DNA of 64,000 nucleotides from Pontiella sulfatireligans (lineage in GTDB: Bacteria; Verrucomicrobiota; Kiritimatiellia; Kiritimatiellales; Pontiellaceae), in assembly GCF_900890705.1 (NCBI RefSeq), contig NZ_CAAHFH010000002.1, positions 1,054,001 to 1,118,000 on the forward strand, in the 5' to 3' direction. The notes under the pieces are model-generated. The model was not told where the DNA came from. It made no database searches and worked only from the letters and a program-made list of their open reading frames with translations. This document shows positions 23,086 to 31,238 of the stretch, piece after piece. The position numbers were made by a program, and so were the translations under genes. The number at the start of each line of letters is the position of its first letter. Position 1 is the first letter of the stretch.

Positions 23086-25428
23086 TCAAAACTTGGGCGG
23101 GACAGTGCGCACGATGCGGAAGCCAATGTTGCCTACGGCTTTCTCGGGAGCAACGTGCAGACGGACCGCCGCACGGCAGTCCTTGACCTCGGACGAGGCC
23201 GCGCCGCCGCGGCACACCCGCTCGGCGCCCTGCCGGACGCAGGGGTCGGAAATGTTGAGCGCCTCGTATTCGCCGTAAGCGTCTTCAACCCATTCCCAAG
23301 CGTTGCCGTGCATGTCGTGCAGCCCCCACGCATTGGGGCGGTAGCTGCCAGCCGGCGCAAAGCCCGCATAGCGGTCGTCGGTCCATTTCAGCAATTTGGC
23401 CTCTTTTTTATTGGAAGCCTTACGGTCTTTGGTGTTGCTGAAGACATACAGATCCGCCGAATCGCCGCAGCAGAAGGAACCGGAGGTGCCGGCCCGGCAG
23501 GCATATTCCCACTCGGCTTCGGTCGGCAGGCGGTAGGTGCCCGGCGGAACGCCTTCGAGCTTGCACAGCTTTTCAACAAACGCTTGGCACTGCTTCCAGC
23601 TGACGCCGGCCACCGGCGCATGGGCGGCGCCGTTGCCCGGCGCCCGACCCATCACGCGCTTCCACTGCGCGTTCGTGACCTCGTACTTGCCGAAATAGAA
23701 CGGCTTGGAAACCACCACATCGTGCACCGGCCGCTCGGCGTAGGCTCCTTTCGCCGCGCCCATGCTGAACGCGCCGCGCGGTATCAGCCGCATGCGTATG
23801 CCCGAATGCCCCGATTCCACCTCCAGCCCAAGCTTCAGCCCAGCGACCGCCTTTTGCTGATCGCTCCGCGCCCGCGCCGATCCGGGCGCCAGCGAATGGG
23901 TCTCGGTTTTGGTTAAAAACAAAAAGCCCTTCTTTTTGACCTCGTAGTCGAGCGGGGCGTAGCCGGCGCCGGCCACCGGACGCAGGTCATGCACGGAGAC
24001 GGCCTTGGCGACCCGGCGCATCTCGGCGTCGCGGGGATATTCCTTGAGCATCAGGGCCGAGAGCCGGCGGGCCTCATCCCATTTCTTGGCAACGACGGCG
24101 GTTTTTACCGCCGAGAGATAGGTGTCGTACAAAACGGGCTGCAGCTGCTTCGTTGCTTTATCGTAGGTGGCCGCAATGCGCGTGGGCGAGCTGGATTCCC
24201 ACTTGTTGTTGACCGTCTGTTCAATGGATTTCCAAGCAATACCGCCAAATTGATTCAACAGATCGACGCCGGCGCGGTCGACCTCGCGGTTGTATTTGGC
24301 CGAGGCCGTTGCAACGGGCAGCAGCTTCTCTTCCCAATAGGCGCGCAGTTCGTTGGCTTCGGTCTGATCGAGATAGCCCGACGCCTCGGCACGGGTCAAC
24401 GCGGCATGGAGATCTTTCCAGCGCATTTCACCCTTGGCGGTGAGGGCATCGCGGACGGCTTCGTCGTACGCGCGCTTCGACTGCTCGGCCACGGCCCGCT
24501 GCAGCGACTCTTTCAACGACGCCGTCGCCACAGCATAAAGCTCGGCCGCATCGAGATTGCGCTGCGCGGCTTCGTTGCGCCCGGCATTGGCATAGAGGCC
24601 TTTCGGACGCTGGAAAAGCGTGCCGAAGGCATCGGAGTCCACCGCCTCGCGGACGGCGTCCCACTGCGGCTGTTCGAGTTCCTGATCATAGGCGGCTTTC
24701 TGCGCCTTCATCCGACCAGCGGCTTTGAGCTGGCGCTTGGATTCCGCCAAGGCGGCGTCCAGCAAGCGGGAAGCCTCGGCATAGGCGCCCTCCATCTCGG
24801 CGGAGCCCACCGACTGCTCGGCGTTTTTCCGGGCGCGGGCAAGATTGCGGGTTTCGTCGGGCGCAGTGCTTTCGAGCAGGGCAACATCGGTTTCCGACAT
24901 CCGGCGCAGGAAAACGCCTTCGAGCGCGGCGCGGCGCGCGGCCTCGGCCTTGGAGGCATCGAGGCGGCCGACCGCCTCGGACGCCCAGTAAGCGGATCCG
25001 CGCCGCTGGGCAAGCGTCGCGAATTCTTCCGCGTCTTCCAACTCGTACGGGGCATACTTTTTCGTCGAGGCATACGAACCGGTACCCGATGAGGTTTTCA
25101 TCTCTGCCAGCGCGGCCACCCACTCGCCCTCGGCGGAATCGCCCTGCGGCTCAGCCTCGACGGGTGCCGCCGATGGCGGCAGCTCCTCAACCACCTCCGC
25201 AATGGAAACCAATGCATTGGTTTCCAGTAAAGGTGCTCCGGAAAAGGTGTTTATCTCCGTGGCGGGTTCTGCCGGAAGCGCCTTAAGCCCGCTATCCAGC
25301 GGCTTAAGCACAAACCACGCTACGCCAACGACAATGGCGATCACCAAGGTAAATAGAATGTTAACAACCAACGAACTGCCAGCCTTGGCCACCGGTCCGT
25401 CACGGTCCTTCAATGCTCTAAGCCTCAT
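23086..25428 (-). CDS. Membrane-anchored FGE-like (SUMF1-domain) protein
   Basis: 780 residues from ATG 25428. One N-terminal transmembrane helix (~residues 17-40: SLVVNILFTLVIAIVVGVAW), an ~480-residue Ala/Glu/Lys-rich helical region, and a C-terminal SUMF1/FGE-sulfatase domain from ~542 (GAFSMG, RLPTEAEWEYACRAG, HDMHGNAWEWV, CRGG, GFRIVR). In genuine formylglycine-generating enzymes two Cys a few residues apart after RGG are catalytic. Here the first falls at Ser (Ser745/746) and only Cys751 remains, so catalysis is doubtful. Many such proteins in PVC bacteria are not sulfatase-activating. It is divergent from nothing and follows the Tad locus; function unknown. Confidence 0.8.
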   Translation of the reverse strand: MRLRALKDRDGPVAKAGSSLVVNILFTLVIAIVVGVAWFVLKPLDSGLKALPAEPATEINTFSGAPLLETNALVSIAEVVEELPPSAAPVEAEPQGDSAEGEWVAALAEMKTSSGTGSYASTKKYAPYELEDAEEFATLAQRRGSAYWASEAVGRLDASKAEAARRAALEGVFLRRMSETDVALLESTAPDETRNLARARKNAEQSVGSAEMEGAYAEASRLLDAALAESKRQLKAAGRMKAQKAAYDQELEQPQWDAVREAVDSDAFGTLFQRPKGLYANAGRNEAAQRNLDAAELYAVATASLKESLQRAVAEQSKRAYDEAVRDALTAKGEMRWKDLHAALTRAEASGYLDQTEANELRAYWEEKLLPVATASAKYNREVDRAGVDLLNQFGGIAWKSIEQTVNNKWESSSPTRIAATYDKATKQLQPVLYDTYLSAVKTAVVAKKWDEARRLSALMLKEYPRDAEMRRVAKAVSVHDLRPVAGAGYAPLDYEVKKKGFLFLTKTETHSLAPGSARARSDQQKAVAGLKLGLEVESGHSGIRMRLIPRGAFSMGAAKGAYAERPVHDVVVSKPFYFGKYEVTNAQWKRVMGRAPGNGAAHAPVAGVSWKQCQAFVEKLCKLEGVPPGTYRLPTEAEWEYACRAGTSGSFCCGDSADLYVFSNTKDRKASNKKEAKLLKWTDDRYAGFAPAGSYRPNAWGLHDMHGNAWEWVEDAYGEYEALNISDPCVRQGAERVCRGGAASSEVKDCRAAVRLHVAPEKAVGNIGFRIVRTVPPKF

Positions 25429-25550
25429 AACACCCAACCCGTTTTCCAGTTCCCCCGCGCAAGGCTCGGCCTGCGCGTTTAATCAGTTCTCCAGTTCTTT
25501 AAAAAACCAATATATATCTATGCACATGCACGGGTTTTAAAGGAAAGCAT

Positions 25551-25573
25551 AAAAACCGCCCAGATGGACGGCT
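25551..25573 (-). terminator. Probable terminator after trpB
   Basis: On the minus strand, GCAGCCGTCC, loop ATCT, GGGCGG followed by TTTTT. It lies ~140 bp past the trpB stop. A stronger hairpin without T run (CACCGGA/TCCGGTG, 25662-25685) lies in between. Confidence 0.5.
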
Positions 25574-25710
25574 GCTTGCTGGAAAACCCTTACACTGAAG
25601 CATCCCAAGACTGAAGAGCTTTAAAACAAAACGATGGATAACAAGACGATTTCGGGAATGTGGCACCGGACTCCGATCCGGTGTCTGGCGCGCAGAGAGA
25701 AGAACCCCGG

Positions 25711-26913
25711 CTATTCCGCCGCTTGCTTGGCCTTCCATTCGGCCAGCTGCATCACATCTTTGTCGCCCCGACCGGAAACGTTGATGATGATCAGGTCGTC
25801 GGAGGTAAACTCCGCAGCATTCTTGATGATCCAGGCAATCGCGTGCGAGCTTTCGAGCGCGGGGAGAATCCCTTCCCACTGCGACAGCTTGTCGAAGCCA
25901 TCGACGGCTTCAACGTCGGTGACATAGGAATATTCCGACCGGCCGAGATCGCGCAGCAAACTGTGCTCGGGGCCGACGGCGGCATAGTCGAGCCCGGCGC
26001 TGATCGAATGCGTCAGGGCAATCTGGCCGTCATTATCCTGCAAAACATAGGTTTTCGTGCCCTGCAGAATACCGATCTTGTCCTGCGCAAAACGCGCGGC
26101 ATGCATCCCGCCGGCAATGCCGAGGCCGCCGGCTTCCACGCCGATCATCCGAACGCCTTCGTCCTTGATGAACGGATGGAACAGGCCAATGGAGTTGCTG
26201 CCCCCGCCGACGCAGGCAATCAACGCCGTGGGCAGGCGCCCTTCCGCCTTCAAAATCTGCTTGCGCGCCTCGCGGCCGATCACGCTCTGGAAATCGCGCA
26301 CCATCATCGGATAAGGATGCGCACCGAGCGCTGAGCCCAGGATGTAGTGAGTGGAGCGAATGTTCGTCACCCAATCGCGCATGGCTTCGTTGACGGCTTC
26401 TTTCAGCGTCTGCTGGCCGACCGTTACCGGCACAACCGTTGCGCCGAGGCTTTCCATACGGAAAACGTTGAGCGACTGGCGCTCCATATCGACCTTGCCC
26501 ATGTAGACCACGCATTCCAGACCAAACATGGCACAGACGGTCGCGGTCGCCACGCCGTGCTGGCCGGCGCCGGTTTCGGCAATGATGCGCTTTTTGCCCA
26601 TGCGCTTGGCGAGCAGGATCTGCCCCATCGAATTGTTGATCTTGTGCGCGCCGGTGTGGCAGAGGTCTTCGCGTTTGAGATAAATCTTGGCGGTGCCCAG
26701 CTTGCGCGTCAGACGTTCGGCAAAATAGAGCGGGGTCGGACGGCCGACATATTCACGCAGATAATACTGCAGCTCCTTCTTAAACTCAGGATCCTTGCGG
26801 ACTTCCTTGTATACGCGCGTCAGTTCGTTCAACGGCTCCATCAGTGTTTCCGGCACAAACATGCCGCCATAATCGCCAAAGTGGCCATGAGAATCAGGTT
26901 GGGTCGGTTTCAT
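25711..26913 (-). CDS. trpB: Tryptophan synthase beta chain
   Basis: 400-residue PLP enzyme that condenses indole with serine to form tryptophan. The start at 26913 has AAAGGA seven bases upstream; the longer frame is rejected. Visible motifs are the N-terminal GDYGGMFVPETLM, the PLP lysine Lys91 in GAHKINNSMGQ, ETGAGQHGVATA, and GGGSNSIG, which binds the cofactor phosphate. Length matches TrpB1. It does not have trpA next to it; its upstream neighbour on the same strand is gluQ, across the palindrome-flanked PaaX-like gene. Confidence 0.96.
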   Translation of the reverse strand: MKPTQPDSHGHFGDYGGMFVPETLMEPLNELTRVYKEVRKDPEFKKELQYYLREYVGRPTPLYFAERLTRKLGTAKIYLKREDLCHTGAHKINNSMGQILLAKRMGKKRIIAETGAGQHGVATATVCAMFGLECVVYMGKVDMERQSLNVFRMESLGATVVPVTVGQQTLKEAVNEAMRDWVTNIRSTHYILGSALGAHPYPMMVRDFQSVIGREARKQILKAEGRLPTALIACVGGGSNSIGLFHPFIKDEGVRMIGVEAGGLGIAGGMHAARFAQDKIGILQGTKTYVLQDNDGQIALTHSISAGLDYAAVGPEHSLLRDLGRSEYSYVTDVEAVDGFDKLSQWEGILPALESSHAIAWIIKNAAEFTSDDLIIINVSGRGDKDVMQLAEWKAKQAAE

Positions 26914-27020
26914 GATAAAATCCTTTGCAAAAAGCGAGCTCAAATAATCCCCGCCCTGCCCCTCTATTTCAAGGCTATTTGCAAAAACCCGTTCAGAGTT
27001 TCTTCTTGCCAACCCCCACG

Positions 27021-27064
27021 GGGTAACATCTAATACCCACGATCGTGGCAATTAGGTGTTACCC
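27021..27064. repeat. 44-bp palindrome, left copy
   Basis: Near-perfect palindrome centred at 27042.5. Outer arms GGGTAACATCTAAT and ATTAGGTGTTACCC, an inner core CCACGATCGTGG, and two mismatched bases on either side of the core. One G-T wobble in the arms. It sits between the trpB start (minus) and the PaaX-like start (plus). Nearly identical to 27883-27926. Confidence 0.95.
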
Positions 27065-27070
27065 AGAGCT

Positions 27071-27895
27071 ATGGACTGGAAATCATTTCATCACCCGGAT
27101 TGGTCGCTGCCCGTCGTGAAACGAAGGCTAAGCGAAGAGTGGATCGACTACATGAGCGATGTCGGCAAGATGCTCGCCACGAATGGCCGATCGCTAATGT
27201 GGGACAGCACCTACCCGAGTCAAACAGCCTATAAAATGGCCATGTCGCGCCTGCGGAAGGCCGGACTCATGGCATACCATAAAAACGACGGAAAGCTCCC
27301 GCTCCTGAAACTGACCCCGCAGGGCAGGCAAAGCCTGCCGATCTACTTTCAGCCCGACCAGCTGTGGGACACCAAATGGAACGGCATCTGGTATATGCTC
27401 ATTTTCGATGTACCGGAAAAAGAGCGCCACTACCGCGATACGCTGCGCGGCTTCCTGAAGCGCCTGCGCATGGGCTGCCTGCAAAAGAGCGTCTGGATCA
27501 CACCCCGCGACATCCGCCCGGAATATGACGACTTGGAGCGGGTGGCCAACGTTCATGCCATCGCCTATCTGCTTGAATCACGAACCGTGCTGCATCGGGA
27601 AACGGCGGAGATTGTCGATAACGCCTGGAAATTTGACCGGTTGCAGGAGCTTCATGAGCGCTATCTTTCCGTCTTTGAGAAAAACCTGCAGTTTTTGGCG
27701 GAGGTGGATCATGACGAAGAGGCCCTCATGAACCTCCTCTACCAAGAGGCCGAAGCCTACATCCAATGCATGCGCCCCGACCCGCTGCTTCCCAGTGCCC
27801 TCCTTCCCAAACAATACCTCGGGAAAAAGGTTTTCAAACTCCATCAGCAAATGAGGAATGCGATTGCCCACGCCCTCTGCGGGGGTAACATCTAA
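27071..27895 (+). CDS. PaaX-like protein with Cas2-like central domain
   Basis: 274 residues from ATG 27071 (a GTG at 27056 inside the palindrome is possible). N-terminal winged helix-turn-helix (SQTAYKMAMSRLRKAGLMAY, LKLTPQGRQ), then a ferredoxin-like central domain (WNGIWYMLIFDVPEKERHYR, then LRGFLKRLRMGCLQKSVWIT) of the Cas2/PaaX type, then a helical C-terminal PaaX_C-like domain. PaaX proteins are known as repressors of aromatic catabolism; Cas2 homology of their middle domain is established. No aromatic pathway is nearby. The gene is bounded on both sides by 44-bp palindromes and sits between trpB and gluQ on the opposite strand. The last residues GGNI and stop are encoded by the right palindrome. 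Could be a regulator or part of a mobile unit. Confidence 0.75.
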   Translation: MDWKSFHHPDWSLPVVKRRLSEEWIDYMSDVGKMLATNGRSLMWDSTYPSQTAYKMAMSRLRKAGLMAYHKNDGKLPLLKLTPQGRQSLPIYFQPDQLWDTKWNGIWYMLIFDVPEKERHYRDTLRGFLKRLRMGCLQKSVWITPRDIRPEYDDLERVANVHAIAYLLESRTVLHRETAEIVDNAWKFDRLQELHERYLSVFEKNLQFLAEVDHDEEALMNLLYQEAEAYIQCMRPDPLLPSALLPKQYLGKKVFKLHQQMRNAIAHALCGGNI

Positions 27896-27926
27896 CTCCC
27901 ACGATCGTGGTATTTAGATGTTACCC
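27883..27926. repeat. 44-bp palindrome, right copy
   Basis: Same design as 27021-27064: arms GGGTAACATCTAA and TTAGATGTTACCC, core CCACGATCGTGG, centred at 27904.5. It lies over the 3' ends of two convergent genes. On each strand GGT AAC ATC TAA supplies the last residues Gly-Asn-Ile and the stop codon, once for the PaaX-like gene and once for gluQ. Confidence 0.95.
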
Positions 27927-28789
27927 ATCAAGGCCAAGGCATCGGTCAACTCAAGCGGGGCTTCGCAGGATTGCAACCCTCCGGAAAACATCGCGCGGCC
28001 AATGATTTCCTTGGGGATCGCGCCGGTCTCGCGCAACTGGGTGATGCTTTCGGAGCGCTGACGCTTGCTGAGTTTTTCGCCCGACTCATCACAAATTAGC
28101 GGATGGTGGAAGTAGGCCGGAACGGGAGCGCCCAAGGCCTGGAACAGCTGGATTTGGCGGGCGGTGCTGGAGAGAATGTCTTCTCCGCGGATGACGAGGT
28201 CGATGCCGTGGCGGATGTCGTCGCAGACGCAGCAGAATTGATAGGTCCATTGGCCGGTGCGGTCGCGCAGAGAAAAATCGCCGCACTGCCCAACTGGAGC
28301 TTGATGGCAGTCGCCCAGCGCGAGATCGCAAAAGGCAACCGACTCGGAAGGAATGCGGAAACGCACTGTGTTTCCTTCGAGTGGCAGGTTCTTTTCTGCG
28401 CAGGTGCCCGGATAGCACAACTCCCCCTGCCCGTCGGACTGCTTTTCAAGAATCTGCCGTCGACTGCACTCGCAACCGTATACGAGGCCGCGTTTTTCCA
28501 GGGTTTCGAGCACTTCCGCATAGTGGTTTCCGCAGTCGCTCTGGCGAAAGTTGGAAGGATGGGCGGCGGTCGAGGCGTTTATGCCCAAGTCGGGGGGAAA
28601 GCCGAGCCACTCCATGTTTTCGAAGATGGCTTGTTCGTATTCGGGACGCGCCCGTCCGCGGTCGTGGTCTTCGATGCGGGCGATGACTTTCGCGCCCTTG
28701 GCCTTGGCGATGCCCCAGACGTATAGCATGTGCAGCACATGACCCAAATGGAGGTAGCCGGTCAGGCTGGGTGCAAAACGAGTGGTCAT
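27914..28789 (-). CDS. gluQ: Glutamyl-Q tRNA(Asp) synthetase
   Basis: 291-residue paralogue of the GluRS catalytic core without an anticodon-binding domain. It makes glutamyl-queuosine at the wobble base of tRNA-Asp. Motifs: TRFAPSLTGYLHLGH with the HLGH class I signature, Cys-rich zinc site CECSRRQ and CYPGTC, and KLSKR near residue 243. The end (MGNI then TAA) is created by the 44-bp palindrome, which has replaced or added the final residues. Start overlaps the trpF stop (ATGA), so the genes are co-translated. Confidence 0.93.
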   Translation of the reverse strand: MTTRFAPSLTGYLHLGHVLHMLYVWGIAKAKGAKVIARIEDHDRGRARPEYEQAIFENMEWLGFPPDLGINASTAAHPSNFRQSDCGNHYAEVLETLEKRGLVYGCECSRRQILEKQSDGQGELCYPGTCAEKNLPLEGNTVRFRIPSESVAFCDLALGDCHQAPVGQCGDFSLRDRTGQWTYQFCCVCDDIRHGIDLVIRGEDILSSTARQIQLFQALGAPVPAYFHHPLICDESGEKLSKRQRSESITQLRETGAIPKEIIGRAMFSGGLQSCEAPLELTDALALMGNI

Positions 28790-29403
28790 TTTTTACGGCA
28801 AGCGGCGATGAAGGCCTCGACCTTGGCCATGTCTTTTACGCCCGGCTCGGTTTCAACGCCGGAGCTGACATCGACGCCCCACGGCTTTACCTCCGCCACC
28901 GCCGCTTCCACATTTTCAGGAGAAAGCCCGCCTGCGAGCAGGATCGGTTTTTCAACCGACTTCACCAGCGTCTTGGCTTTGCCCCAGTCGCAGGTTTTTC
29001 CGGTGCCGCCCACGGTTCGCGAATCGTAGGAATCGAGAAGAAAGCGGTCGAACTCGAACCACGATTCAGCGTGGTAGAGCTCATCCGGATTGAGTGCCCG
29101 CCAAATTTCCAAGCCTTGGAAAAGATCGCGGTCCATTTTCCAATGGTCGGGAACGCGGTGAACCTGCAACACGTCGAAGCGGCCGTATTGCGCGGCATGC
29201 GCCAGCTCGGATTCGGTCGGGCAGACAAAGACGCCGACGCGCTTCATGCCCTCGGGCGTTTCCCACCGGCCCACGGCTTTGGGATCGATGTAGCGTTTGG
29301 ACTTCGGCCACTGAATGAAGCCGAGCGCATCGGGCCCTAACGCAGAAATCTGCCCGAGGTCGCCCTCTGAGCAGATTCCGCAAATTTTGACAAATAGGCC
29401 CAT
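28786..29403 (-). CDS. trpF: Phosphoribosylanthranilate isomerase
   Basis: 205-residue TIM-barrel enzyme that converts PRA to CdRP in tryptophan synthesis. The N-terminus VKICGICSEGD holds the catalytic Cys (Cys8), and DALGFIQW, LDSYDSRTVGGTGKT with the catalytic Asp, and LLAGGLSPENV are the usual family signatures. Overlaps gluQ by four bases. trpB lies 1.8 kb further downstream on the same strand, so the PaaX/palindrome unit separates two trp genes. Confidence 0.95.
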   Translation of the reverse strand: MGLFVKICGICSEGDLGQISALGPDALGFIQWPKSKRYIDPKAVGRWETPEGMKRVGVFVCPTESELAHAAQYGRFDVLQVHRVPDHWKMDRDLFQGLEIWRALNPDELYHAESWFEFDRFLLDSYDSRTVGGTGKTCDWGKAKTLVKSVEKPILLAGGLSPENVEAAVAEVKPWGVDVSSGVETEPGVKDMAKVEAFIAACRKK

Positions 29404-29408
29404 CGGCT

Positions 29409-30080
29409 TTATTCGGCCACGGCCTCTTGAGCTTCTGAAAGATCAAGCTCGGCAATGTCTTCCGCAATTTCCGAAGCGGCTTCAAGTGCCATGGCCTTGC
29501 GGTCTTCATTGTCGCCGAAGAACAGCGGGTTCTGGCCGTCGGCCCAAACGATTTCTATGTCGTCGATGCCGATGAAGTCGAAGGCGTGGCGCACTTGGCT
29601 CGTCAGAGCGTCGCGGGGGTCGTCTTCCATGTAGACGCCTCCGGAAGAAACGAGCAGCACCACGCTTTTGATTTTATGGAGCGGCTTAACGCCGTCTTCC
29701 TTGCTAATCGAGAAAGTGAGGCCGGGGCAGAGCACCTGGTCCATCCAAGCCTTCATGATGGCCGGAGCGGAAAAGTTCCACATCGGCATGGTGAGCACCA
29801 GCACGTCGGCGGCATTAAAGTCTTCGGCCTGCTTGGAAGCATAGTTCATGGCCATTTCTTCGACCTTGGACGGCTCGTAGGATTCGTCGAAAACCGGATA
29901 CCATGCGCGCTTATAAAGCTCGTAAGAGTAGAACGGCGGCTTTTCGTCGTAGAGGTTGACGTTAACCAGCTCGACGTCCGGCGTCAGCTCGATCAGTTTA
30001 GTGAAAAAAGTCGCAGCCAGCTGTTTAGAAACCGACTCTTCGGTAGGCTTCGGGTTCGCGCATACATGCAAAACATTCAT
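29409..30080 (-). CDS. Flavodoxin-fold NAD(P)H oxidoreductase (AzoR-like)
   Basis: 223 residues. The flavodoxin-like fold of FMN-dependent NADH:quinone/azo reductases: HVCANPKPTEESVSKQLAAT (FMN phosphate loop), TMPMWNFSAPAIMKAWMDQV, and the SSGGVY loop. Expected to reduce quinones or azo compounds with NADH in the cytoplasm. The start has AAGGAG nine bases upstream. The last 25 residues are an unusual acidic, Ala/Glu-rich extension. Upstream of trpF by 5 bp and probably co-transcribed. Confidence 0.85.
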   Translation of the reverse strand: MNVLHVCANPKPTEESVSKQLAATFFTKLIELTPDVELVNVNLYDEKPPFYSYELYKRAWYPVFDESYEPSKVEEMAMNYASKQAEDFNAADVLVLTMPMWNFSAPAIMKAWMDQVLCPGLTFSISKEDGVKPLHKIKSVVLLVSSGGVYMEDDPRDALTSQVRHAFDFIGIDDIEIVWADGQNPLFFGDNEDRKAMALEAASEIAEDIAELDLSEAQEAVAE

Positions 30081-30178
30081 TACAGATTCTCCTTCTCTTC
30101 CTGTTCTAAAGGGATTTTTTAAAAATCGAAGGGGCGTTTATAGCCTAAAAGCGAAGGGGGGTACAATCAATAACCTGC

Positions 30179-30203
30179 AAAAGCGCGCCTGCAAACGGCG
30201 CGC
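30179..30203 (-). terminator. Terminator of the ThuA-like gene/sulfatase operon
   Basis: Perfect 7-bp stem GCGCGCC/GGCGCGC with loop GTTTGCA and a following TTTT on the minus strand, 12 bp after the ThuA-like stop. Confidence 0.75.
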
Positions 30204-30214
30204 CGGGAGCGCAC

Positions 30215-31171
30215 CTATTTCTTCAGCTCAAACGCCCGCTTGCTCGTTTGATCCGCCGTCGGGAAATCGGCAGGAACCGGCTGGGTTACCTTACCGGTGG
30301 CCACCCACTCACAGCCACGGTTGAAGGTGGCGATAAATCCGACGCCTTCGTAGGCCGGGGTGTCGTGGCCGAGAATGGAGTGGAAGCAGCGCCCTTTTCC
30401 ATAGGTTATGGTCATCAGCGCGGGCTGGTGCTGTCCTTTCCGGGCGGCCACATTGAGGTCTTCGCCGGTCGCCAGAATGGTCATGTTTTCGGCCGGGCCG
30501 CGCAATTTTGCATAACACTCGTCGAAGCTGGTCAGCCACTGGGCGGGCAGGCCTTTCATGATTGGGTGGTTCGGTGCGCGAACCGTGATTGGAAATTCAT
30601 GCGCTTTTCCATGTGTACCGCCCTTGCCCGGCGACATGTCTCGAATCTCTTTGCCTTCTTCGTTGATATAGACATACGGGCCGTGCTTTTCGGTGCGTCC
30701 GCCCCAGCCGCCCACGCCGATCATCTTGTTGTATTCTTCCCAGTCGCCCCAGCAGTTGTCGGCCGCATGAACCACAACCAAGCCACCGCCGTTTTTCATG
30801 TAGCTCTCGAGTGCTTTCTTGGTGGCTTCCGGCAACGGCGCGGCGTTGTAGCCCAGATTGTTGACCACGACGTCGTATTTCTTGAAGTCGGGTGCAAAGT
30901 CCGGATCGGTCTTGGATTTCGGCAGATCCTCGCTCGGCAGTCCGGCCATGTCGAGGAACGCCTTTTCGCGGCCGGCCTTCCACGTATACTTCGTGCGGAC
31001 CAGATCTACCTCGAACAGCCCGGTGTCTTCGAGCATCTGCTTCATCATGATCGTGGCCTTGGGCCAAACGGCATGGTTGTTCTGCCCGTCCATGATCAGG
31101 GCCTTCAGCTTGGCATCGGCGCCGGAAGCCAGCACCAGCACGCACAACACACTCAAAATAGTTTTTTTCAT
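30215..31171 (-). CDS. Secreted ThuA-like protein
   Basis: 318 residues from ATG 31171, which has AAGGA eight bases upstream. Signal peptide MKKTILSVLCVLVLASGADA. The mature part is a ThuA (trehalose-utilisation) class-I-glutaminase-amidotransferase-like fold: ALIMDGQNNHAVWPKA, VVVHAADNCWGDW, PITVRAPNHPIMKGLP, and GRCFHSILGHD. ThuA-like proteins in PVC and Bacteroidota accompany sugar catabolism, some as keto-sugar-processing enzymes; the substrate here is unknown. It is the last gene of the minus-strand sulfatase cluster. Confidence 0.88.
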   Translation of the reverse strand: MKKTILSVLCVLVLASGADAKLKALIMDGQNNHAVWPKATIMMKQMLEDTGLFEVDLVRTKYTWKAGREKAFLDMAGLPSEDLPKSKTDPDFAPDFKKYDVVVNNLGYNAAPLPEATKKALESYMKNGGGLVVVHAADNCWGDWEEYNKMIGVGGWGGRTEKHGPYVYINEEGKEIRDMSPGKGGTHGKAHEFPITVRAPNHPIMKGLPAQWLTSFDECYAKLRGPAENMTILATGEDLNVAARKGQHQPALMTITYGKGRCFHSILGHDTPAYEGVGFIATFNRGCEWVATGKVTQPVPADFPTADQTSKRAFELKK

Positions 31172-31238
31172 AGCAGTCATCCTTTTTTCGGTTTTAAGAG
31201 CCTCACAAAATAAGACGCCGCCCAGCCAGTGTCTTGTA

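Noticed and set aside
27071..27895. Cas2 itself (CRISPR adaptation)
   Set aside because: Length and the N-terminal winged helix-turn-helix and C-terminal domain fit PaaX, with only the middle Cas2-like. No cas1 or CRISPR array is present in the window.
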